Shown here one piece after another: positions 56,197-64,000 of a stretch of DNA of 64,000 bases. This DNA is from Timema cristinae (Eukaryota; Arthropoda; Insecta; Phasmatodea; Timematidae): NCBI GenBank assembly GCA_039000515.1, contig JBCFYV010000100.1:34956421-35020420 (forward strand), read 5' to 3'. Each line of letters opens with the position of its first letter. Position 1 is the stretch's first letter. The notes below the pieces were generated by a model that saw only the letters and a list, made by a program, of their open reading frames with translations, was not told the origin of the DNA and ran no database searches. A program made the position numbers and the translations under genes.

Positions 56197-57745
56197 CTCC
56201 ATGTTGTTATCGTTACTACAGTCTTACTAGTAGTTCTGTGAACAGTAGACCTCGCTCCCTCCATGTTATTATCGTTACTACAGTCTTACTAGTAGTTCTG
56301 TGAACAGTAGACCTCCTCCCCCATGTTATTATCGTTACTACTGTCTTACTAGTAGTTCTGTTAACAGTAGACCTCTCTCCCTCCTTGTTATTATCGTTAC
56401 TACAGGATTACTAGTAGTTCTGTTAACAGTAGACCTCCTCCCTCCTTGTTATTATCGTTACTACAGTCTTACTAGTAGTTCTGTGAACAGTAGACCTCCT
56501 CCCTCCATGTTATTATCGTTACTACAGTCTTACTAGTAGTTCTGTTAACAGTAGACCTCCCTCCATGTTATTATCGTTACTACAGCCCTACAGTAGTTCT
56601 GTGAGCAGTAGACCTCCCTCCTTGTTATTATCGTACTACAGTCTTACTAGTAGTTCTGTGAACAGTAGACCTCCCTCCCTCCATGTTATTATCGTTACTA
56701 CAGTCTTACTAGTAGTTCTGTGGACAGTAGACCTCCCTCCTCCATGTTATTATCGTTACTACAGTCATACTAGTAGTTCTGTGAACAGTAGACCTCGCTC
56801 CCCCCATGTTATCATGTTACTACAGTCTTACTAGTAGTTCTGTGAACAGTAGACCTCCTCCCTCCATGTTATTATTGTTACTACAGTCTTACTAGTAGTT
56901 CTGTGAACAGTAGACCTCTCTCCCTCCATGTTATTATCGTTACTACAGGCTTACTAGTAGTTCTGTTAACAGTAGACCTCTCTCCCTCCTTTGTTATTAT
57001 CGTTACTACAGTCTTACTAGTAGTTCTGTGAACAGTAGACCTCCCTCCCTCCATGTTATTATCGTTACTACAGTCTTAATAGTAGTTCTGTTAACAGTAG
57101 ACCTCTCCCTCCATGTTATTATCGTTACTACAGCCCTACCAGTAGTTCTGTGAGCAGTAGACCTCCCTCCTTGTTATTATCGTAACTACAGTCTTACTAG
57201 TAGTTCTGTGAACAGTAGACCTCCCTCCCTCCATGTTATTATCGTTACTACAGTCTTACTAGTAGTTCTGTGAACAGTAGACCTCTCTCCCTCCATGTTA
57301 TTATTGTTACTACAGTCTTACTAGTGGTTCTGTTAACAGTAGACCTCACTCCCTCCACGTTACTATCGTTACTACAGTCTTACTAGTAGTTCTGTGAACA
57401 GTAGACCTCTCTCCTCCATGTTATTATCGTTACTACAGTCTTGCTAGTAGTTCTGTGAACAGTAGACCTCGCTCCTCCATGTTATTATCGTTACTACAGT
57501 CTTACTAGTAGTTCTGTGAACAGTAGACCACCCTCCATGTTATTATCGTTACTACAGTCATACTAGTAGTTCTGTTAACAGTAGACCTCCCTCCATGTTA
57601 TTATCGTTACTACAGTCTTGCTAGTAGTTCTGTTAACAGTAGACCTCCCCCATGTTATTATCGTTACTACAGTCTTGCTAGTAGTTCTGTTAACAGTAGA
57701 CCTCGCTCCCTTCATGTTATTATCGTTACTACAGTCTTAGCATTC
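56197..57745 (+). repeat. 61-bp minisatellite, about 25 units, with higher-order structure
   Basis: The unit contains CATGTTATTATCGTTACTAC, AGTCTTACTAGTAGTTCTGT and GAACAGTAGACCTCC followed by a length-variable CCTCCCT run. Rare variants recur in the same order about 548 bp (nine units) apart: a CAGG(A/C)TTACT unit at 56402 and 56947, and a CAGCCCTAC...GTGAGCAGTAG unit at 56583 and 57132. Unit length varies at the CT run (57-62 bp), so open frames across it are not genes. Confidence 0.96.
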
Positions 57746-58467
57746 TCTTTGGAAATTATGTTGATATATCCCTAATAATTCCTCCTTGGATTTGAAGCTA
57801 ATATTTCACCTTGACGATCAAGTTAGACCAAACACAAATTATTACAATATGTTCAATAGTTTTCATAGTCATACAGATTAACCATTGCTCGTGTGGTTTA
57901 AGACGTCAATTTGGGAATATATATTATCATTAAAAAATACGCCCAACGCGATTGCATGAATTGCATTTGCAAGAACCACTTGACTGAGCTTTTGAACGAA
58001 AACTCTTTTGAGACACTGAAACGGATAGCTAGATCGAAAATGTACATGCATCGATATGCTTAGGTTCAAAGTATATCCCTGATAAATTTGGTTAAAATTC
58101 GTGCACGGATTTGGAAGCTATTGTGGAACAAACCAAGAGACAGCCAGAATTTTGAATGGCTGCTATCTTGAAACTGGTAATCATATAGAAAAAAAATGAG
58201 CATATACCGGATAGACAGATGTAATGTCAAACGGTCAAGTTAAAACAAATCCTCGATACGATGGGTCAACTAAAGAAAGAGAGTCTGTTAAAGGATCAAA
58301 TAAAATGTTTCTGTCAGTACACAAGTTTTATAAATTTTGTAAGTTTGGTTCAATAAAGTGTGTATTTAAAGTTTATAATTTAAACACTTTATTTGAGGTT
58401 TTTAACGTGAACTTTCCGAACCGACTGATTACACCAACACACGTATTAAAAACTAACTTTAATCTTG
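57746..58467. other. non-coding stretch
   Basis: A degenerate tRNA-like trace (CATTGCTCGTGTGGTTTAAG at about 57882) recalls a SINE-A head. An 84-codon frame at 58224-58478 has no recognisable family. Confidence 0.4.
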
Positions 58468-58479
58468 AACAAACATAAC

Positions 58480-58607
58480 GGGAATGTCAGCCGCCACCGG
58501 GTTCGGATTCCACGTTAAACTGTAGGTCCTTCATTTCATCTCACAATCACCCTAACATTACACATTAGCGTAAGTGCGTATATCCGAACGGGTAGTAAGA
58601 CACGGTG

Positions 58608-58640
<33 letters not shown>

Positions 58641-58659
58641 TAATAATAATAATAATAAC
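58480..58659 (+). mobile_element. SINE-B, 5' truncated, with target duplication
   Basis: The duplication AACAAACATAAC lies at 58468-58479 and 58660-58671. The body starts at GGAATGTCAGCCGCCACCGG; the tail (slightly changed) and a long TAA repeat follow. Confidence 0.95.
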
Positions 58660-58734
58660 AACAAACATAACATTTATCCTCTGGGCGTTAATTCATCACT
58701 GAGAAAGGGATAACCAATTTCACTAATGGTACAT

Positions 58735-58815
58735 TTTCGACAATTCCGGGAATAAAACCTGGAACCCTTAACTTAGTAGACAGACACACTACCAACTGAG
58801 CTAAGGGGCCGGACT
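58735..58815 (-). mobile_element. tRNA-like relic
   Basis: The minus strand reads GGCCCCTTAGCTCAGTTGGT (A box) and GGGTTCCAGGTTTTATTCCC (B box). The anticodon arm is not well formed, so a functional tRNA is unlikely. Confidence 0.45.
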
Positions 58816-58869
58816 TTAAATTATATAGACCCCAGCCCCTCCAATGGGCAAGTGTACAAAGGTGTAAGT

Positions 58870-59072
58870 GCCGTCTTGTTTGGTTTGCTAGTGGCTGGCG
58901 TTAGGGGTTTGAATCCCAGCTGGTTATATTGAGGGCGATTTTTCCTGTATGGCTTACCATTTTCTCTCCGCTTTTAAGCAGGTACATTTTCTAAAAAATT
59001 ATACCCTAATCATCTTCACCCAATTAGTGCAAATATCCTGATAGCCTGAATAGGTAGTAAGACGTGGAGTAG
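58870..59072 (+). mobile_element. SINE-A, head lost
   Basis: B box GGGGTTTGAATCCCAGCTGG, body, and tail GATAGCCTGAATAGGTAGTA. Confidence 0.65.
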
Positions 59073-59085
59073 AGATTCTTTTTTG

Positions 59086-59145
59086 GTACCCAGTCTTACT
59101 ACCCGTCCGGTATATCTGCATATTTTACACATAATTATAGAGTAC
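59086..59145 (-). mobile_element. SINE tail fragment
   Basis: GTACCCAGTCTTACTACCCG and TATATCTGCATATTTTAC match the shared tail complement. Confidence 0.5.
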
Positions 59146-59147
59146 TA

Positions 59148-59362
59148 CCTGTTTCGGTGGCCGCGTGGTCAAAGCGCTACTTTCACAAAAGACTATACTA
59201 ACCATCACGGGGATATCGAGGCCCGAAACTTTTTAAAAGAATGGTTTTCCACTTCTCTATGCAAATGAAGGTACATTTACTCTTAAAAAACCCTTCCTAA
59301 TCCCTAAAATAATCAGCGTAATTAATAGATAGGCCCAAATGGTTAGTAATACGCGCTGCTGA
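59148..59362 (+). mobile_element. SINE-A, B box damaged
   Basis: Head CCTGTTTCGGTGGCCGCGTG; the B box is reduced to GAGGCCCGAAAC; body and tail CAAATGGTTAGTAATACGCG follow. Confidence 0.7.
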
Positions 59363-59377
59363 AAAAAAAAAATAGGG

Positions 59378-59608
59378 TATACCTTTTGGCTGTCGAGTAG
59401 TCTCTAAGACATCACTCTCGCAAAAGACTGACTGCTGTTGACGATATAGGGGTTCGAATCCCAATTGGATATACAGAGGGTGATCTTTCTTAATTGGCTT
59501 ACACACTCCAAACACGCAAATTTGGGTACACATTCTCTAAAACCAACCTTTTTCATCCATACTATACTAAAGTAATTAGTGTTATATATATATATATATA
59601 TATATTTA

Positions 59609-59643
<35 letters not shown>

Positions 59644-59672
59644 GCCATAACTGATAGTAACCCCGCGTTGCT
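59378..59672 (+). mobile_element. SINE-A with a microsatellite expansion in the tail
   Basis: Head CCTTTTGGCTGTCGAGTAGT, B box GGGGTTCGAATCCCAATTGG, body, then an (AT)n and (GTAT)n expansion (59583-59642) inside the tail before TGATAGTAACCCCGCGTTGC. Confidence 0.75.
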
Positions 59673-59699
59673 AAAAAAGAATGAAAAATAAAACTAATA

Positions 59700-60200
59700 G
59701 GTTAGATATTAGGTGGATAAAAGTTAGGTGATTTGTGCGTGGATTTTCACGGAGGGGGTGAGAAAAGATTTAGGGAAAATCACCCTTAGTTAACCCGGCT
59801 AGAGGTGACCTGGTGGTCTAGGGGGTAAGGTGTCCGACTTCTGTACTGGGGGTCCGGGGCTCAATCCTCGTACCGGCACAAGATTTATCTGATTACCAAA
59901 CCCTTCCTTCACCTCTGACAAGAAGTGTATTAATCACAATTGTGAATGTGGAGAATGCCAGGCCTCCACCGTGGTTCGGATCCCACGTTAAACTGTAGGT
60001 CCCCATTTCATCTCACAATCACCTACCATTACACATTAGCGTAAGTGCGTATAACCCGAACGGGTAGTAAGACGTGGTGCTAATATATAATAATATATAA
60101 TAATAATAATAATAATAAAACCCGGCTAGGATTTTAACCCAAACCTCCCTGTCATTGGCAACCTGACCAAACTCCCTAGCCCTCGTGGCCATCAGTGTGG
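59700..60200 (-). mobile_element. SINE-A, minus strand, split by SINE-B
   Basis: Body complement up to AACCCGGCTAG, then the nested SINE-B, then AGGATTTTAACCCAAACCTC and the head complement (CCTCGTGGCCATC). Confidence 0.75.
59803..60118 (+). mobile_element. SINE-B, full length, nested, with target duplication
   Basis: The duplication AACCCGGCTAG lies at 59792-59802 and 60119-60129. Complete head (TGGTCTAGGGGGTAAGGTGT, one extra G), B box, body, shared tail and TAA repeats. Confidence 0.96.
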
Positions 60201-60204
60201 ATAG

Positions 60205-60835
60205 TCAGATATTGAGAACGTGGGTGACGCCCAACTATTTAGATTACAATACGGCGCAGATAACTATGTACGACGTACGTATTCGAACTGATGTAATAAA
60301 ACCGCCAATTTGATCGCGCCGGTATCTGTCAGCATGGTTCCATAATCAATTCCGTTCTATTTGAAACCTCATCGTTAATGAAAGCAGATATTGACGGAAA
60401 GCTAATGACGGAGATGATTATAAATAGTTTAAAAAAACCAATGCCACATTTATTAATTAAGTGTTCATAACTGATCTTTATCGGCTTTTTTTGATCAATC
60501 CTCGATGTTGAAGGTTAATTAATGAGTTGTTTGAATTTATTCATTGCCTGAATGTTTACTAATTTATGCAGATAATCCTTAATTAGAAACTTGAACTAAA
60601 TTTACCGATAAGTAATTATTCTTCATTGGCTAATGTTTCTAGGATTCTGACGGGTAGAATTTTAATGAAATGTAATTAACACTAAATTCAGCGCCATTAT
60701 TACAGCTGTTGTAATTTATTTTAATTGCTTACTTAAGGGTAAATAGACAAACGATATCTGTACATATTTAATTTGAGTTATTTAACGTGAATTTCTGAAT
60801 CGATTAATTATATCAGCCACGGCTTATAGCCTAAA
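60205..60835. other. AT-rich non-coding stretch
   Basis: No gene or repeat family was recognised. Confidence 0.45.
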
Positions 60836-60837
60836 CT

Positions 60838-61090
60838 ATTTTTTTATACGGTGTCTTATTTCTCGTTCGGTTTATACGCCTATGTACTAATTACACTAAT
60901 GTTTTAGGGATCAGGAAGGTTTACTTTAGAAGAAGTACACCCGCATTTGCGTCGAAGGAGAGTGTGAAACCATTTAGGGAAAACCATGCTCAGTGCACCC
61001 AACCGTGTTTGAACCCCGATCTCCTTAACTTGGCAGTCTAGTCCAACAAGAGAGTAGCGAGTTAGACCATGTGGCCACCGAAGCGAGTAT
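60838..61090 (-). mobile_element. SINE-A, full length
   Basis: Tail complement (ATACGGTGTCTTATTTCTCG), body, B-box complement CGTGTTTGAACCCCGATCTC and head complement CATGTGGCCACCGAAGCGAG. Confidence 0.8.
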
Positions 61091-61099
61091 ATAATAAAC

Positions 61100-61730
61100 T
61101 AACATAAATCTAGAACAGACACAACACCCAGTTTTTTGCTCGTTAACTCATTTCTGTGAAAGGGAAAACCACAGTCGAAAACGGGTGCGCTCTCCCTGCG
61201 CAGGAAATAAAAGTAAGTTCAAAAATTTCCAAATGGCGTTGCTTTTTCTGAAGATTTAATATATATAAATAGAATTTCACAGCTTACCTGCAACTTGTAG
61301 GGGAAAATATTGTTTTTTTTCTCTTAAAAAATCAGTGATAATCTAAGCGATATTCGAAAAAAATAATAAATCACTTTAGCCTCTCTTTGATATTTAATAC
61401 CATTTTCAAATATTTACAAATATAAAAAAAGATTAAGACAAATATTATTGAATAAATTTAAATATTTTTGCACAGAAAAGCAAAAACAATATTAAGTTTC
61501 ACCTTTTAAAAAAATACATAGTGATATTTAAAGAAACCTTAAAATCCTTATTGATATTAAAAAAGTATTTTAACTAGTTTTAAACTAAACGTTGCCAATG
61601 GAACAATATTTTATTTATTTGGACAAAAAAAGTTTTTATATAAAAACTGGAAATACACTTTTCAACTCACGTTCCCATCCTAATTTGCGACCGTATGAAA
61701 GATACCAAAATGTTTAATAAACGGCTGTTC
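61100..61730. other. AT-rich stretch with an M3 end trace
   Basis: 61600-61690 (AACAATATTTTATTTATTTG, AACTCACGTTCCCATCC) resembles the M3 right part. The rest is unrecognised. Confidence 0.4.
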
Positions 61731-62130
61731 GTGCCTTGTGGTAGGTACCACACCCACGTACTCTCTCACTCTCTCACACTACTATTCTTAGGCCTCCACC
61801 CCGCTATTGAAGGATTGTCTAACGAAACCAAGGATGTCCTCATGTTGTTTTCTTTTTAATCGTGTCCTGTGTGACGTAAGCCATCGCGAGGCGAGACAAT
61901 GTGTTATAGCCCCCTCCCCACTGCCTCCCCTCAAAACCCATTTCGCCGCCCTCACTTCACCCTTGACAATCGACCCATTGTGTGCCGGTGCATGCCTGCT
62001 TGTTGGAGTTGTATCACTGGGGGACTTAAACCATTAAATTCCTCCCCCTCCCCTATCTATTCCATCCCACTCCCCCCCCCCTTTTTTTTCCATACTCAAC
62101 ACCATTTGAAAACCATCCTCACCTTTCGGC

Positions 62131-62160
62131 TCAGTCCGTCAGGTGAACTCGCGTCGGACG
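62131..62160 (+). promoter_or_regulatory. candidate core promoter: initiator plus pause button
   Basis: TCAGTC at 62131-62136 matches the arthropod initiator TCAGTY with +1 at A62133. TCGGACG at 62154-62160 matches the pause-button consensus KCGRWCG at +22 to +28, a typical place in Drosophila paused promoters. No TATA box lies near -30. The surroundings are richer in CpG than the flanks. Confidence 0.4.
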
Positions 62161-62362
62161 TTTTCTTCTTCGTGAACTCTTTAAGAGTTTCCCGTTAAAC
62201 TTGAAAAGAGTTGTTTTTCCGATCGTTTTCCTGTCATGCCTTTATCTCGCGGCGATATTTCACGTGCTCCCTTAAATGAAGACGTATCTTGATACCGCGT
62301 GACTTGTACAAGAGGAGGATATCGGAAGGGGTTCATCAACAAGTTCTCGAGACGAAAGTGGT
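62133..62362 (+). other. candidate 5' non-coding exon
   Basis: From the putative start site the sequence runs to GTGGT/GTAAGTGC, a strong donor at 62363. It contains only short upstream frames (ATG at 62235, 18 codons). It could be an internal promoter of the + strand gene or the first exon of another gene beyond the window. Confidence 0.3.
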
Positions 62363-62473
62363 GTAAGTGCTTTAACGTTGGCGTATCTTTTATCGAAGAC
62401 TTAAATAGTGCTACTGTGGTTATTACATAGCTTTACCAGAAACTCTAGTGGATATATGTTGCTAAGGGAACTA

Positions 62474-62562
62474 CAGTAGACCCATGGCTTCTTTGGTGCT
62501 GACTGACAGCTCACAGCTGACTAAGCTGTTCTGTCAGCACCAAAGAAGCCATGGGGCTACTG
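62474..62562. mobile_element. Tc1/mariner-type MITE M2, short copy
   Basis: An 89-bp, almost perfect palindrome: CAGTAGACCCATGGCTTCTT at one end, AGAAGCCATGGGGCTACTG at the other, flanked by TA at 62472-62473 and 62563-62564. It is a compact version of the element at 35792-36021. Confidence 0.9.
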
Positions 62563-62565
62563 TAG

Positions 62566-64000
62566 CTCTTCCAGAAATCTTTCGTTATTTAAGAAGTGAT
62601 TTGTTATTTCAAAATATGGTTTACGCTAAAACTGACTTTAAAGGTATTATTAATACGACCTCATACGATTAAATAATTTATAAACTAAATATTGAATATA
62701 TTAGATAAGGTCATTTTCAGAGGCATTTTTTTTATGAAATGTGGTTCTGTGATCACAATAATTAGTAATAAACATAACTCTAGCATTCTTCAAACAGTGT
62801 CATTTTTTAATTGAGCCGCAACATACAATTTTGAGATGTCTGACGATTGTTTTAGTGGTTTTGATGCTTTAGAACTGTAATTCTCATAAGAAATACATAA
62901 TTGTGAGGGTATTTCCCTTCAAGTAGACGGTTTGACATCCATTGGTTGCGTGTTTTATTTATTATCGTCCTGAGGATTCTTTATTTTTGTTTGAATTCAT
63001 TTAGCACCATTGTTATTTATGAATTATTTAAGAGTTGAGATTGATACGGTGTACTTGGTGGAAATTTACTTGAATTAGCTTGGAAATATGGTGGGTAAAC
63101 TACAGTGAAAAACCACTCTTAGGATACTCTGATGAGATTTGAGCTTTCACCCCTCTTTCATCGTACTGTGTATTCTGAAAACCCTAATTTTTATAGGAAG
63201 CCCGGTTTTGACCACCAACATTGATTGAAAGTTATTAACATTTGTCATTCTTGAAATATGTTTTATTTAATTAATCTTTGGGGACTGGTGCTAAAAAAAT
63301 TAACATGAGGATTGGCGCCGTTGCATTTTTACAACATCCTATAAAGTTATAAATAATAATCAAAAACATACGTTAGTTTATATTTTTTATTATTATTGAC
63401 GCAATATTATTAAATAAATATTTGAATATTGAATAATATAGTATTTTTGTAAATGTTATTAAAAAAATTACAATATCGTCAAGCTGCTAAAAAACAAAGC
63501 GTATTATTTTAAAAAATATTGAAAAGTATTTTATATTTTACTGTAAGCCCTATTATAAAATTACTGATTACGTACTTCTACGATATTAATGTATTATGTA
63601 TTACAAAATTTAATTCACTCATACTTTCTTGATCAACGTTTTGCTGCAGTTTTACCTACATTCTTGTTGAAAAGAGACTTTATTCCTTGAGTTATTTCCT
63701 TCAATTCGTATTTGTATGTAGAATAGCGACCGCACGCCAATAGCAACTAAAACAAAATAAAGTAACGTGATTGAACTTGCAAGAACTATGCGATGTAAAC
63801 ATACGGTGGAATGAGACAGACGAATGACATCACGAATGTCGCCGTTGCATATTCACAACATTTCTGCATGGCACCATTTAAAACTTTCCTATCCCCGAAA
63901 ATAAGTATTATTTCAAATGTTTTATGACGATATAATACGCAGCAGAAGTTATTTGAGGAGTACTTGGAGGGGGGTCCGAAGTAATTACAGCTGTTGCGAA
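62566..64000. other. non-coding stretch to the window end
   Basis: No gene was recognised. 63185-63260 shares blocks with 54235-54310. GCGCCGTTGCATTTTTACAA (63317) and GTCGCCGTTGCATATTCACA (63838) are a direct repeat about 520 bp apart. Confidence 0.4.

Noticed and set aside
56300..56834. Open frames of Ser/Pro-rich repeats
   Set aside because: These are the 61-bp minisatellite; variable CT runs break the frame between units.
58735..58815. Possible tRNA gene on the minus strand
   Set aside because: A and B boxes are present but the anticodon arm does not form and the B box is mutated; best read as a tRNA-derived repeat.
24141..61090. CRISPR-like direct repeats
   Set aside because: The dispersed similar blocks are SINE copies of variable spacing and orientation with target duplications, in a eukaryotic context.

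Overview
The window is AT-rich animal DNA, most likely from an arthropod with a large, repeat-filled genome. Supports for this are a spliceosomal gene (pyrimidine tract plus CAG acceptor, AAAG/GTATGT donor), at least three tRNA-headed SINE families with 10-13 bp target duplications, relics of hAT, mariner and PIF/Harbinger transposons, a Jockey-like LINE end, and a candidate promoter with an insect-type initiator (TCAGTC) and pause-button motif. No tRNA, rRNA, CRISPR, operon or prokaryotic signal was seen. I cannot name the species.

The one convincing host gene lies at about 4.3-9.8 kb on the + strand. It is a single internal exon of about 5.4 kb (about 4345-9799) that encodes roughly 1,800 residues of a Ser/Pro/Gln/Asn-rich, apparently disordered protein. 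It has two PP1-docking-like motifs (KIVRF and KRVSF) and three RSRS(L/V)SP motifs. The reading frame is interrupted by six small indels. Five fit loss of one base, and three of those lie at or near short homopolymer runs, so consensus errors in a noisy assembly are more likely than decay. The exon ends in an open frame at a strong donor, so the gene continues downstream. Most of the remaining 54 kb could be its intron(s). A 65-nt phase-compatible candidate exon (22056-22120) and a candidate promoter with first exon (about 62133-62362) are the only other host-gene signals found.

9.8-64 kb is a repeat landscape. SINE-A (Leu/Ser-tRNA-like head), SINE-B (Glu/Asp-tRNA-like head, TAA-repeat tail) and SINE-C (a GTAGTTGGCTAAC-type head) have different heads but share the same 3' tail, which contains ACCC-GAAC-GGGT, a small hairpin. 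That implies they share one LINE machinery. SINE-B copies often sit inside older SINE-A copies, twice at the same site and in the same relative orientation. One SINE-B splits the first coding exon of a PIF/Harbinger-like gene at 13.4 kb.

Other elements are palindromic MITEs (13.8/51.1 kb; 35.8/62.5 kb), a TIR family at 11.5, 23.6, 41.3 and 44.2 kb, a 350-bp fold-back at 37.3 kb, and hAT relics at 2.2, 25.6, 27.0 and 54.9 kb. There are also two large minisatellites: a CpG-dense 25-bp array at 20.9-21.7 kb and a 61-bp array with higher-order structure at 56.2-57.7 kb.
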